64,000 nt of DNA from Turnera subulata (GCA_028386065.3 JAKUCV010003535.1:1-64000), one strand, 5' to 3'. Positions 22,244 through 33,581 are shown, numbered from the stretch's first letter. The notes: a model not told the origin generated them from the letters alone. Numbers and translations: made by a program.

Positions 22244-23287
22244 TCTCTTTTTCCTCTTCCTCTCTCATTCTTTTTTTTTTTCTCTGTTCTCTGGTTCTTT
22301 TCGCCGCCGCAGCCCCTAAGCCGTGCCGCCTCTCCTCTCGTTTTCTTCCTTCTTCTCTCCCTCTCTCCCTCTTCTCTTCCCCTCTCGCTTTCTCTTCCTC
22401 TCTTGTCTCTCCCTTCTTCCTCTCCGGCGCCGTCACCCTCTTTCCTTCCTTCTCAAAAACCGTCGTCGACTTGGAGCAGACCGTCCTTGTCGCCGCCCGT
22501 GCTCGTTCTTTGGTTCGTCGCGACGGTCCTGCTGCAAGCCGTCTCGTCACCTCGAGCAACCGTGGAGTCCGGATCGCGAGGTGAGGCCTGAAGTGGTTCC
22601 GACCCCATCGCCGCCGTCGCCCTCAGCTGGGTAAGCACCCGAATTCTTCTCTTCTTCTTCTTTGCTTTTCTTTTGGATTTTTGAGGTGTTGAATCGGCTC
22701 TGATTTGCTTTGTTGGTGTTCGGGTTTGTGTGTCATGGGTTGTGGTTGGTGACGGGTTGCGGCCGGGGTCGTTGTTGTTGGGTTCCAGTGTGGTTTCTCC
22801 GGCAGTGGGATTGTGTAGTCGTGTTACTGTGGGTGTGTGGGTGCGTGGTTGCGTGTGTTCTGCCGGCAGAGGAGGACGGATTTGGGTTTGGCAGCAAATT
22901 TCCGGTAAGGATGCGATTTTTCTTCCTGTTTCCTTGTCGGTTTGTGTTGTGTAATTGTTGCCGTGAAGTGAATATATTGGCTGTTTGGTTTCTGGCAGTT
23001 TTGGGTGAATTTCGGCAAGGTCACCGGAATCCGGCGAGGCTCGGGAATTTTCCGGCGAGGCTCGGGAATTATCCGGCGAAGGCTCGGGTCGTTATTTCGG
23101 CATTCCACGGTATAAATGGTGTATTTTAAATCTACATCCGGCACGTACTTATATTCGAAATTGGGTCATGTATTTAATTGTAATTAGTGGAAACCGAGAC
23201 GGGTAGAACCTTAGGCCGGTAAATACCGACACGGGTAGAACCTTAGGCCGAGAATCTTTGGACATCGGATTAACCTTGGACTTAAGT

Positions 23288-23525
23288 AACGGGCTTTGAG
23301 CCCAATCATATAATTGGTTAAATAACGACTAATGAAGTGGGCTTTAGGCCCAATGGCTAGTAATTGTGATGGATTTTAGGCTCAATAAAATGTAACTAAT
23401 TTAAATGGGCTTAGGGCCCAATGGTTTTGGGGAATGTGCTTTAGGCCCAATAAATGGATATTATTTTGAGATGGGCTTTAGGCCCAAAGGGTTCTTATGA
23501 TGTGGGCCTTAGGCCCAGGTATAAA
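23288..23525 (+). repeat. cluster of GGGCTTTAGGCCCAA motifs
   Basis: About seven near copies of TGGGCTTTAGGCCCAA, a motif with inverted GGGC/GCCC arms, spaced 30-50 bp apart within the solo LTR. Confidence 0.75.
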
Positions 23526-25267
23526 TTGGATTTGAATTTTGGGTTTAGACCAGAGTTTCTTCGTAACGGGCCTAGTGTACAGTTTAAGCTTAAGACGTCA
23601 TCATTAGCATGCACTCATTCTTTTGTCATGAATAAATGTCTTATATAGTGTGTATGTTCATAGGATGTTATGGACATAGGAATGTTGATGTGGAACGAGG
23701 CATCTGCTTTCGAGACAATTAATATGACCCAGGTGAGGACTTATAAACCTTTGTATGCATTACTGCCTACAATGCTCGGTTAATTGTTTTGGTGGTATTA
23801 ATTGTTGGTTTTGAATGCTATATGCATGCTTGCTTGATGTGCTGATGTAGTTAATTGCAAAGTGTATATATTGATGCTATCTTTGATGCGGTATGCCTGA
23901 TTAAGTGAATTGTGTGCCGGGGTAATATGATTTGCCAGTTGAGCATGATGTTTGTTATGCTAAATAATATGATTTATGGATTTGTGTTTGTGTGGTGGAC
24001 TGTGGCTGGAGGCCCGGACTTGAAAATAAGATATTAAATTCCACACAACACTGTTGAATCATAACGTATGGTACCACTCTTAAAGAATAAATGAGAATAA
24101 CGAATTGTAATAAAGTCTACTGTGGGGCTGTTGACCGGTTGGTTCGAGCGGAAAGTAATACCCCTCGGGATGGCATGCGGGTTTGCATGTGGGCCTGTGA
24201 TGGCCGGTTCTACCTCCCTCTTTCTACCTCCCCCTTTCTACCTCCCTCTTTCTCTCTGTCTCTCTCTCTCTGGATATGTTTGGGCTTCGTGCCTGGTTTA
24301 TTTGGGCTTCGTGCCTGGTTGTCTGATCAGACGGGACCGAGCTCGACGCACACAGTAGAAGGCCCTAATAAAATATTTAAACCTAATAACAAAGAAAATA
24401 AGATAAGGAATGATAAGTTGTGATTGAAGTCTGGTAATGACTTGTATGTGTATTGAGACTTGTTTGTGCTCTGTGTTTGCTATTGCCTGATGCCGGTGTA
24501 TTTGTAGTTGATTTGTTTTGTATATTATTGGTTTATTTGTCTGCGGTGAGACAGTGGTTGGTGTCACCCCCTCACAGTTTTATACAGGTTAGCTGATCGA
24601 TGATCAGAAGTGCATATCAGCAGGTGGCGGTGCTTTCCTCTCCTCGGGTCGGATCCATAGAGTTCACTGCATATATGTTATCATATGTATAGTCTTCCGC
24701 TGCATACTCGTTGTTGTGTAATTTGTTGTACAATTGTTCATTGATTATGTCGTTGATATTGTATCCCGGGTAGAAGGGCATTTTGGTCACTTCACATGAT
24801 GTATATTCTTTATTGAATAATTTGGGATACGGGTGTCCCGGGGATGATAAGGGCAATTTGGTCAATCTATAATTAATTTATAAATAATATTAATAAATTG
24901 GGACACGGGCGTTTCAATCTGAACTGCTTATTGTAGTGTTGAACTTGACTAGGTCATCTTAATAGGATTAAGGACTTAGAGGCAAGGAGTTGAGCTAAGT
25001 CTATGAGATAGACTAGAACAAAGTATTGTTCACTCAACTATCCAAGAGTTACATGAGATGTAATTGACAAGAGTTGTCTACCTAAATAACTATTGATATA
25101 TGCGATCAGCCAAAGCTGAGATATGTTGTAGTGAAATATGGATCTTGGCCTACTTATATAATTGTCTTGATTTATGTAGGAGGAGCACATTTAATAGAAT
25201 TCCTTGTTAAATGTATTTGTATGCATGACTCTTATTTGTGTGAGTTGATCATTGTTGTAGAGTATCC

Positions 25268-27895
25268 ATGGCACAAAACACTAGCACATTGTCACTGCGA
25301 TCGGTCCTTGAGAAGGAAAAGTTAAACAAGAATAACTTCCTAAAATGGTATCGTTACTTGAGGATTGTCCTCAAACAAGAAAAGAAATTGTATGTCCTCG
25401 AAGGGCCCGTTCCGACGGCGCCTAGTGCACCAAGGGCAGAAAGGGATGCTTACAAGAAGCATCTAGATGATGCATTGGATATAGGATGCCTCATGCTTGT
25501 TAACATGGAATCTGAGCTTCAGAAGCAACACGAGAACATGGGGGCATTCGATATGATCGAACACCTTAAGATGCTCTTTGAGGAGCAAGCAAGGCATGAG
25601 AGGTACGAGACCTCTAAGGCATTGTTCCAATGCAGAATGGCTGAATCATCTCCCGTCAGACCTCATGTGCTCAAAATGATCAGATACATTGAGAGCCTTG
25701 AGGGTCTAGGGTTTCCTTTGCAGAAGGAATTGGCTGTTGACCTAGTCCTGCAATCGTTGTCGGATAGCTACGGTCAATTTGTCATGAACTTCAATATGAA
25801 CAATCTTGACAAGTCCTTGTCCGAGTTGCTCAACATGTTAGAAACAGCTGAGCAACAAATGAAGGCAAGTAAATCCAATAGCATATTGATACTTGGAGGT
25901 GGCAAAGGAAAGGGTAAAGCTAAGATGAAGAAATCCACCAAAAAGTTTGGTGCATCTTCTTCACAAATGCTGAAACCTAAAGGTGGTATTGCAAAGGAAG
26001 GCGAATGCTTCCATTGTAAGAAGCCTGGCCATTGGAGACGGAACTGCCCGGTTTATCTTCAAGAGTTGAAGAAGAAGAAGGGAAGTGAGACTTCCACTTC
26101 AGGTATGTTCGTTATAGAAGCGAATATCTCTATCTCTGCATCATGGGTATTAGATACCGGATGTGGTTCTCACATTTGTGTAAATGTGCAGGAACTAAGA
26201 AAGAGTAGGAGATTGGCTAAGGGTGAGATAGACCTACGTGTGGGAAATGGAGCAAGAGTTGCTGCATTAGCCGTAGGAACTTACTATCTATCCTTACCGA
26301 GTGGTTTAGTTTTGGAACTAGACGATTGCTATTATGTACCAACCATTAGCAGGAATCTGATTTCTGTATCTTGTCTTGACAAGAAAGGATTTTCATTTGT
26401 AATAAAGGACAATTGTTGTTCCATTTATTTCAATGATGTATATTATGGTGGTGCATATTTGAGCAATGGTTTGTATGTTCTAAACCTAGAAACCGCAATC
26501 TATAACGTTAACACGAAGAAGGTTAGAACGAATGATTCCAATGAAACGTACCTTTGGCATTGTCGTTTAGGCCATATAAACGAGACTCGTATATCTAAAC
26601 TCCATAAAGATGGACTTTTAGACTCATTTGATTATGAATCATTTGAGACGTGTGAGTCGTGTTTGTTAGGCAAAATGACGAAGGCTCCTTTTACCGGTAA
26701 GGGTGAGAGAGCATCGGACTTATTAGGTCTTATACATAGTGATGTATGCGGACCTATGTCCACACAGGCTAGAGGTGGTTTTTCATACTTCATTACATTT
26801 ACTGACGATTTCAGTAGATATGGCTATGTGTATCTAATGAGACACAAGTCAGAATCCTTTGAAAAGTTCAAAGAATTCAAGAATGAAGTACAGAATCAAC
26901 TCGGTAAAAGTATTAAGATGCTTCGATCAGATCGAGGAGGTGAATACTTAGACCGAGAATTTCTTGATCATCTAAAGGAGTGTGGTATAGTATCACAGCT
27001 CACTCCACCGGGTACGCCTCAATGGAATGGTGTATCCGAAAGGAGGAATAGAACCTTGTTGGACATGGTTCGTTCGATGATGAGTCAAGCTGACCTTCCT
27101 CCTTCGTTTTGGGGACATGCATTATTGAGTGCAGCTTTTACACTAAACCGTGTTCCATCTAAATCGGTCGAAAAGACACCATATGAGATATGGACTGGGA
27201 AGCGTCCCAATTTGTCTTTTATGAGAATTTGGGGTTGTGAGGCTTACGTAAGACGTGAAGCTTCGGATAAACTCGGCCCTAAATCCGACAAGTGCCTCTT
27301 TGTAGGATACCCTAAGGAAACGAAAGGGTATTATTTCTATAATCCTTTAGAGCACAAAGTGTTTGTGGCTCGGACTGCTATTTTTCTAGAAAGGGAATTT
27401 ATTTCTAGAAGAATCAGTGGGAGGAAAGTAGAACTCGAAGAAGTTCGAGAGATAGAGGCTGAGATGGAACAAGGGCAGGAACCACAAGAAGTTGTGGATG
27501 AGATTCCTGTGCCTGTAACACATGGACCGCGTAGGTCGGATAGGACTCGGTATGAGCCTGAGAGATATGGATTTCTCATGACTCATGCTGGAGACGTGAT
27601 GCTCATAGATGAGGATGAGCCCACTTCCTATCAGCAGGCCATTACGGGTCCGGAATCTGAGAAGTGGCTAGAGGCCATGAATTCGGAAATGGAATCCATG
27701 TACGAAAACAAGGTGTGGACCTTGGTTGATCCACCCGAAGGGGTAAAACCCATTGGGTGCAAATGGGTCTTTAAGAGAAAGACCGACATGGATGGTAATG
27801 TGATTACCTATAAAGGGCGATTGGTTGCGAAAGGTTTCAAGCAAGTTCATGGTATTGACTATGATGAAACTTTCTCACCGGTTGCCATGGTTTAA
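25268..27895 (+). CDS. Copia gag-protease-integrase polyprotein, ends at a premature stop in RT
   Basis: 875 residues. Gag domain residues about 1-250 (KLNKNNFLKWYRYLRIVLKQ near the start). CCHC knuckle CFHCKKPGHWRRNC at about 255. Aspartic protease with WVLDTGCGSHIC (DTG active site) at about 300. GAG-pre-integrase block LWHCRLGHINETRI and CESCLLGKM at about 430-475. Integrase core with D in LIHSDVCGPM, D in FTDDFSRYG and E in GVSERRNRTLLDMV (the D-D-E triad) at about 495-620. From about 790 the reverse transcriptase begins: KWLEAMNSEMESMYENKVWTL is cut here to WTLVDPPEG, GCKWVFKRK, YKGRLVAKGF. The frame ends at TAA 27893-27895 inside the reverse transcriptase. The start is the ATG after a long leader. 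The product would package and integrate the element. Confidence 0.93.
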   Translation: MAQNTSTLSLRSVLEKEKLNKNNFLKWYRYLRIVLKQEKKLYVLEGPVPTAPSAPRAERDAYKKHLDDALDIGCLMLVNMESELQKQHENMGAFDMIEHLKMLFEEQARHERYETSKALFQCRMAESSPVRPHVLKMIRYIESLEGLGFPLQKELAVDLVLQSLSDSYGQFVMNFNMNNLDKSLSELLNMLETAEQQMKASKSNSILILGGGKGKGKAKMKKSTKKFGASSSQMLKPKGGIAKEGECFHCKKPGHWRRNCPVYLQELKKKKGSETSTSGMFVIEANISISASWVLDTGCGSHICVNVQELRKSRRLAKGEIDLRVGNGARVAALAVGTYYLSLPSGLVLELDDCYYVPTISRNLISVSCLDKKGFSFVIKDNCCSIYFNDVYYGGAYLSNGLYVLNLETAIYNVNTKKVRTNDSNETYLWHCRLGHINETRISKLHKDGLLDSFDYESFETCESCLLGKMTKAPFTGKGERASDLLGLIHSDVCGPMSTQARGGFSYFITFTDDFSRYGYVYLMRHKSESFEKFKEFKNEVQNQLGKSIKMLRSDRGGEYLDREFLDHLKECGIVSQLTPPGTPQWNGVSERRNRTLLDMVRSMMSQADLPPSFWGHALLSAAFTLNRVPSKSVEKTPYEIWTGKRPNLSFMRIWGCEAYVRREASDKLGPKSDKCLFVGYPKETKGYYFYNPLEHKVFVARTAIFLEREFISRRISGRKVELEEVREIEAEMEQGQEPQEVVDEIPVPVTHGPRRSDRTRYEPERYGFLMTHAGDVMLIDEDEPTSYQQAITGPESEKWLEAMNSEMESMYENKVWTLVDPPEGVKPIGCKWVFKRKTDMDGNVITYKGRLVAKGFKQVHGIDYDETFSPVAMV

Positions 27896-28974
27896 TCCAT
27901 CCAGATTCTATTGGCTGTAGCGGCATACTATGATTATGAGATATGGCAAATGGATGTCAAAACCGCCTTCCTTAATGGGAATCTTTTAGAGGATGTGTAC
28001 ATAATAAAACCTGAAGGGTTTTGTCAATCCAGAGAATGCCAATATGGTATGCAAGTTGCAGAGATCCATTTATGGATTGAAGCAAGCTTCTAGGAGTTGG
28101 AATCTTAGTTTTAATGATGTAATCAAAGAGTTTGGTTTCATCAAGAACGAAGATAAACCATGTGTTTACAAGAAGGTTAGTGGGAGCACCATTGTTTTCT
28201 TGTTGTTGTATGTTGACGACATCCTAATCATTGGGAATGATGTTTCTGACACTACAGTCCGTAAAGACTTGGTTAGGAAAGAATTTCTCGATGAAGGACT
28301 TAGGAGAAGCTGCCTAAGTGTTAGGTATAAAGATCTATAGAGATAGATCCAAAAGGGCTTCTCGGGCTAAGTCAAAGTACGTATATTGACAAGGTGCTAA
28401 AGAGGTTTAGCATGCAAGATTCCAAGAAAGGATTTTTGCCCTTGTCACATGGCATATCTCTCAAAGAATCAATGTCCTAGTACGACTAAGGAGAGAGAGT
28501 GGATGAGTTAGATTCCTTATGCTTTGGCAATAGGATCTATCATGTATGCCATGCTATGTACTCGGTCGGATGTCGTTTATGCTTTGAGTGTCACAAGTAG
28601 ATACCAGTCTGATCCCGGTGAGAGTCACTGGATAGCAGTTAAGAATATCCTAAGTACTTGAGAAGCACTAAGAATGCATTCCTGGTTTACGGAAGCGTTG
28701 ATGAGCTTGTGTAAAGGGTTACACAGATGCTAGCTTCCAAACCAATAGGGGTGATTTTAGATCGCAGTTAGGTTAGATGTTTTGTCTTGGAGATGGTACT
28801 GTATGCTGGAAGCGTTCCAAGCAAGAGACAGTAACCGACTCTACAACTGAGGCTGTGTATAGTTCCTTTTGGGAACAAAGTAGGAGATCTATTGTCTAAT
28901 CTTCTCACGCAGCGGAAGCATGATGGTCATGCTAGATCCACATGTATGAGATATATGGATGATTGGCTTTAGTG
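27896..28974 (+). pseudogene. Copia reverse transcriptase and RNase H remnant
   Basis: Immediately after the stop the same frame continues with EIWQMDVKTAFLNGNL (the first RT catalytic aspartate region), then a frame slip near 28050 leads to IYGLKQASRSWN and LLLYVDDILIIGND (the YVDD active site). From 28341 the RNase H part is heavily decayed, with many stops; only scraps such as TYIDKVLKRFSMQDSK (about 28378) remain in shifting frames. The catalytic motifs survive but the domain cannot be made as one chain. Confidence 0.85.
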
Positions 28975-28985
28975 CAAGTGGGAGA
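28975..28985 (+). other. Copia polypurine tract
   Basis: CAAGTGGGAGA ends one base before the TGTTAG start of the 3' LTR and would prime plus-strand synthesis. Confidence 0.8.
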
Positions 28986-28986
28986 T

Positions 28987-30505
28987 TGTTAGTGAAATAT
29001 GCCCAAAAGCTAATCATGGATGTTTATTTGTAGTCATGTATACGCATTAAGGTTATTCCAATAAGTATCGTTTATGAGATAAACGCTTGCACATACTTAT
29101 AACCCTAGAATATTTCATATTCTTAAATTGTCCCTAGTCGATTATTATTATGGATGGGTTGTAATAATAAATTAAGACTAGCGTATGTTGAGAATTGCAT
29201 ATGTGATATGAATTCTACATACGGGTACAAGTTAGAGAACTTGTGGACTGGACCGACCCACATAAGAACACTACATGGAACGTTATATGTTTTGTCGATA
29301 GCGGTTCTTATAATGTATTGTCCTTAGACCTGTGATCATCAAGGTTCCCAACATGTGAGTCATATGCTTTGATATTATTCCTGGTCATCCGTAACTGGAT
29401 AGACGTAAGGGTAATCATTGGGTGTATGATGAGTGTGTAGTGAGCTTTGTATGATCCAGAGGGGATTCGTCCAACCCATATAACGGGTATATTATCGGAG
29501 TGTTTCTTGATAGAGTTGAACCGTAAATGCATGGCCATGCTCGGATAATGATATATGATATCATTGGTATCCGTTTTACCGGTTAACTCGAGGATCAAGA
29601 AACGGAGATTAAACATATGCGAGATTGACATATTCCATGTCTCGTGTTTAATCTTGATAATGGGAAGAAGGGACGATGACATGTTCCGAGGCACGTGGAA
29701 TCAGTATTGATCTTGTCGTTCGGGTGGCAATGATGTGTTGCTAGAAGCCGTTCTTTGCTTATAATTGTAAAATGAGATTTTACAATTATTGCCGAACGTA
29801 CAAGTGCCTACAGGGTCACACACATACAGCCGTTGATTCGAGTAGGTGGTTGAACCGTGGTTGGACCATGGTTGAACCAAGGTGTGGTTGGACTATGGTT
29901 GGACTAGGGTCGTTTTTGGGCTGGTTTGGTTCACTAAATATCAGATTTTTCAACCAAAACATGCTGAGTTGTGTTGATAATGCTTAGTGGGAAACATGAT
30001 TATGTGGAGACATAATCATGTTGCTTAGTGGACTACCATGTTGGCCATTAACTCCACTAATGCATTATGCCTTTGATGGTTGAGTGATCAGATTACTATT
30101 GCTCATCTTCTTCCTCACACACACTTGTTCTTGAGAGAATTTTCAGAGCTTGAGAAGAGTTCTTGAGTGGTCTGAAAATTGAGAGAAAACCACCACACAC
30201 AAAAGCTCCCGGAAACCTGTTGCTAGCACACTAGTTCGGGAGAGCTCGGGTTGAAGTCGTGAGACGTTCTTCAACCGGTTACAGCGGTTCGTGTGGATAC
30301 CGTAGAGGGGCGAGGCTTTTGTCTGGCTCTAGCTGATTCAGTTCTACAGTTGGGTGAAAGACCTCAACCGTTACAGGTATGAAAAATTATTATTCAGTTT
30401 AGCTCCCTTCACATGGATCCTCCATGTGTATCCGGTATTTCCGTTGCACATACATGTTGTATTTTTGTGCTTTTGATTGTCAATTGCATGAACTGGATAC
30501 TTACA
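28987..30505 (+). repeat. Copia 3' LTR
   Basis: 1519 bp, from TGTTAGTGAAATATG to GGATACTTACA, followed by the GGTCA target duplication and then the interrupted MuDR transposase gene. Roughly 2-3 per cent of sites differ from the 5' LTR by eye, so the insertion is not recent. Confidence 0.9.
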
Positions 30506-30510
30506 GGTCA

Positions 30511-31720
30511 GATATAATAGCCCAACCTTTGCCTCCATCAACAATCCCAAGATCCTGAGTGTTTATAGGAACCATCCTCAAGTCTCATTGTTTTCAGAAG
30601 TCACAACTGCCCAAGCAATAAGAAACATTTGATTGTTTCCATCCCTTCCAATGGATGTTAAGAGTTGACGCTTTATAACCCCTTTGAAGAAACAACCATC
30701 AATGCCGATTATTTGCCTACATCCTGCTAAAAACCCCAACTTGTAGCATTGGAACCCGATATATATCTTGTTGAAGATTGGCAGTGGGTTTTGTCTAATT
30801 GTTGGCCTCAAATCCACCACAAACACTTTGCTTCCTGGATTGACAATGACACAAGCCTCTGCATAATCATGTAATCTATTGTATTCAGCTTCGCGATTGG
30901 AGTATAGACTCTCCGTTGCTAAATTCTTAGCTCTTGAACTCTTTCCAGGTGGGGCATCAACATTGAGGCATTCTTTCTCCGACATATGCAAAGCTGGAAC
31001 TGAAAGCATTGGCAAAGCACGCATTTTGCTGAAGAACCTAGTAGCAATCCACTTATAATGTACTCGCTTATTCTTGAAAGTGGTAATGCATGATGTGTTT
31101 TCAAGGCAAAAGTCCTTCACCTGATAACATTTCAGCCTTTTGTCGAACATTGCATGCATAAACCATGCACAATTATCAACTTTACACCTCACTCTAACAG
31201 GCCATTAAGTTTTCACTGAGTAATCACTCACTGCAGCTCTTAAATCTTCAATCTTCAAGTATATGATGCCTTTATCAAACTGAGGGGTGGGTGCTGTTGA
31301 GTCTGTAGTTTTAAACCTGCTCCTGTGCCTTCTTGCTACCTCACCTTTAGATTCTTCTGTCTCATCAAAGCTGAAGTCATCATCTGAGTCCATGTAATTT
31401 GTGTCATACCCTGAATTAGTTGCTCCCTCAGCCTCTGGAATAGGAACTCTCTTCTCCTTATCACTCTGTCCACCTTTCCACTTAGAACTCCTCAGATTGT
31501 AATGTGTAACTCTTGCCTCTACAATCTCTTCATCAGATGCATCAGATGGACTAATATCAACATTAATTTCTACATTTTCAGCCTCATTCTCAAATCCATC
31601 TTCTTCTTCTGATCCTTCATCTTCTTCTTCACATTGATTAGCTTCTCCAATTTCTTCTTCATGATCATAATTAGGATAATAATCTAGATCAAATGCTTCA
31701 CCAATAGATTCTGGATCCAT
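30511..31720 (-). pseudogene. MuDR transposase, N-terminal half
   Basis: From the ATG at 31720 the minus strand reads an acidic N-terminus (runs of E/D), then RHRSRFKT, an in-frame stop at 31207-31205, and in the same frame VRCKVDNCAWFMHAMFDKR with QVKDFCLENTSC, the DNA-binding MuDR domain. KWIATRFFSKMRALP, YNRLHDYAEACVIVNPGS and IGIDGCFFKGVIKRQLLTSI follow; the last is the first catalytic aspartate region of the family. GNNQMFLIAWAVV, further stops and frame slips, and DLGIVDGGKGWAIISD run up to the Copia insertion point. It resembles other plant MuDR transposases but is inactive. The intact protein would cut and join the Mutator terminal repeats. Confidence 0.8.
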
Positions 31721-31742
31721 TGCCACATTAGTAAAAGATAAC

Positions 31743-33561
31743 TGTGAACACCCAAATTTGAACCACAAATATTCTTCTAATTTGGATTTTAAACATGCTT
31801 GAACCTTAGGATTAATAAGATGATTTGGTCTTGGGTTAGGGCATGATAAGAATTTAACTTAGTAGAATAGATATATTTTAGCAAATTTAACCTTTATGTG
31901 TTTGAACTCTAGGATTGATGAGATGATTTAATCTTAGGACAAAAATATGTTAAGGTCTAAATGCACTAAAATATATTTTATTTCATTGCTTGGGTTTTCT
32001 TATTTATTTTCAACCCAATTATATTGAGATGATTTATTTTTGGGTTAGGAGTGAATTTAGAAGCCCAAGTTAATGAGATATGATTTTTTCCAGAGTTGAT
32101 TGGCCCACAAACACATTACTTGCAGAATAATTTTAGCTCTGATTTTTGTGAAAAAATCAGAGTTAAATCATCATTAAATGGTAAATGTGTTTTTGACTTG
32201 ATTTTACATAAAATAGAGATATTAATGTGAATCAATCAATTAGGAGATGATTAGAGGGAGTACTAATCAAGAAAAAAGGATTTTTTGGGTTGATTGGGGG
32301 TTAATTATATGGTTAGATCAAATCAGGGCAGAATTAAGGGGATTGGGGACCGAAAAAAGAAATGAACGCGTGAAACTGGAAGAGCCGGGCGATCATCTCG
32401 GGATGACCGCTAGCTCCTGGCGGTCATGGAGTGATGACCGCCGGGCCTGGCGGTCATGGGTGCCCAGAAACTGATTTTTTGCCCGATTTTGTTACTAATT
32501 CGATCCTACACGGTTTTGGCCCAAATTTTCGGCCAAAATCTTGAACATTAAGAGGTGCACAACCCTTTTACTCCCCAAAACTCTATAAATAGGACCTCTA
32601 ATTCACATTCAAAGGGGGTCAAGCTCTCATTACACATACACACCCATAAGCTTTGTTTGCTTGGAGAAACTCTATTACTGCAAGCCTAGAAACATTTCTA
32701 TGGGCAGAAACTCTGGAGAAATTTCGTGGAAAAGCATCAAGAAGGAAGCCAACAAGAGGACTTCAAGAGGAGATCAAGAGGAGGAAGTAATCAAAAGCAA
32801 TCTAGGAGCCAAGAAGGTGGACAACCCGAGTAGAGGGACCTGATGCAAGCAGTCTCCAAAAATAATTCGTATATCGAGTTCTAAAAGTTGTATTTCTATG
32901 ATCTTGGACTTTATGGAAAGCTAAGAGGGAGATCTACAACTTTTTTGTTGAGACCAGAAGCTGAATCGACCATTTTCATTGTCCAAAATCTAGAAGAAGA
33001 CAAACTATAGATTCTGTCCAACAACCGAGATAAGTGCTCTAATCCCTTTTGATTGTGAATCTTATTGATTGCTATTTGTTGATGACTTGGTGTTTCTGAA
33101 TGATGCTTTTGTTGATGATTTGAATGTTGTGATGTCATGACAAGAACTACATGGCCTTTGAACCCGGTCACCGGGATACGTAGGTGGTTTCTAGTGGTGG
33201 AAACTCAAGCCCAATTGTTTTTATTTTCCTTTTGTTTTAATTCAATTTTGTTATTTTACGTGACTTATTTCCACACGATACACACACTTGTTCATAAGGT
33301 ATACACATGTTCTTCAATTGCACAAAGTTTCGCTGTAACATGGATGGGTGCCTAACACCTTCCCATCCATGACGAACCCCCTGGGCCCAATATCTTTGGT
33401 TCGCCAACCAGTTGCCTTAAAATGGAGTCATGAAAGGTTTTTTTTCCAAATTTTGCCCTACAATAAAATTTGGGCAGATCCAAAGGTATTGGGTATTGGT
33501 TAAGAAGAAGGTATAAGGAATAGGTGAAGAGGCTCAAGTGATTTTGGGCTGGGTCTTCACA
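31743..33561 (+). repeat. 5' LTR of a Tat/Ogre-type Gypsy element (outer copy)
   Basis: 1819 bp, from TGTGAACACCCAAATTTG to GGGTCTTCACA. It is homologous with interruptions to 39273-40906. U3 carries three hairpins with an ATGAGATGATT-like loop (31803-31836, 31908-31938, 32014-32044), an inverted pair ATGACCGCC/GGCGGTCAT (32434-32457) and a TATA box at 32584-32590. It is inserted beside the MuDR transposase start. No 3' partner of this copy is found in the window. Confidence 0.82.
32584..32590 (+). promoter_or_regulatory. TATA box of the outer Tat-type LTR
   Basis: TATAAAT in the context CAAAACTCTATAAATAGG. The same box occurs at the aligned place in the second LTR (40125-40132). Confidence 0.65.
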
Positions 33562-33563
33562 GC

Positions 33564-33581
33564 TGGCGACTCTGCTGGGGA
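33564..33581 (+). other. tRNA-Arg-type primer-binding site
   Basis: TGGCGACTCTGCTGGGGA begins two bases after the LTR end. This is the form used by Ogre/Tat-lineage Gypsy elements. Confidence 0.85.

Larger units (their letters stand above)
21893..24916 (+). mobile_element. 3-kb solo LTR (Gypsy type) inside the Copia leader
   Basis: It begins TGTAACGCCCCGAATTT and ends GGGCGTTTCA, with short inverted ends TGTAACGCCC / GGGCGTTTCA, and is flanked by the 5-bp duplication ATCTG (21888-21892, 24917-24921). No coding domain, second LTR or primer site lies inside. A TATA box at 22236-22243 is followed by a long pyrimidine-rich leader (22244-22420). Such TGTAACGCCCC starts are common in large plant Gypsy LTRs, so a solo LTR left by LTR-LTR recombination is the simplest reading. 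Confidence 0.8.
20775..25267 (+). other. very long Copia leader with palindrome array and solo LTR
   Basis: Non-coding leader between the primer site and the gag ATG. It holds AT-rich repeats with ATATGTGATATG-type words (about 20860-21020), the AACATCGATGTT palindrome array (21148-21720), the 3-kb solo LTR (21893-24916) and about 350 bp of unique leader. Without the solo LTR the leader is about 1.5 kb, long for a Copia element. Confidence 0.7.
19239..30505 (+). mobile_element. full-length Ty1/Copia retrotransposon with nested solo LTR
   Basis: LTRs at 19239-20761 and 28987-30505 differ by only a few per cent by eye. The element is flanked by GGTCA on both sides (19234-19238 and 30506-30510). 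A primer-site-like TGGTAGCGGAGC follows the 5' LTR, and a polypurine tract CAAGTGGGAGA (28975-28985) precedes the 3' LTR. The gene order in the polyprotein is gag, protease, integrase, reverse transcriptase, RNase H, which defines Copia. It sits in the MuDR transposase gene and carries a solo LTR at 21893-24916. The reading frame is broken from reverse transcriptase onwards. Confidence 0.93.
17545..31742 (-). mobile_element. MuDR-like (Mutator) element, split by a Copia insertion
   Basis: The left terminus begins GGGATAACCCCAATGGGAG at 17545. Subterminal repeats of the type GAGTCCTATAA / AAGTCTTATAA follow (17560-17660), a pattern seen at Mutator ends. A minus-strand transposase gene lies at 31720-30511 and 19238-18095, interrupted by the Copia element 19239-30505, whose GGTCA duplication joins the two halves. 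The right terminal repeat was not found: beyond 31742 the Tat-type LTR begins, and the end is either deleted or beyond the nested retroelements. Confidence 0.75.

Noticed and set aside
22323..23129. Several open frames rich in S/P/L or R/E in the solo LTR
   Set aside because: They come from pyrimidine runs in the LTR leader, overlap on both strands and have no homology features.
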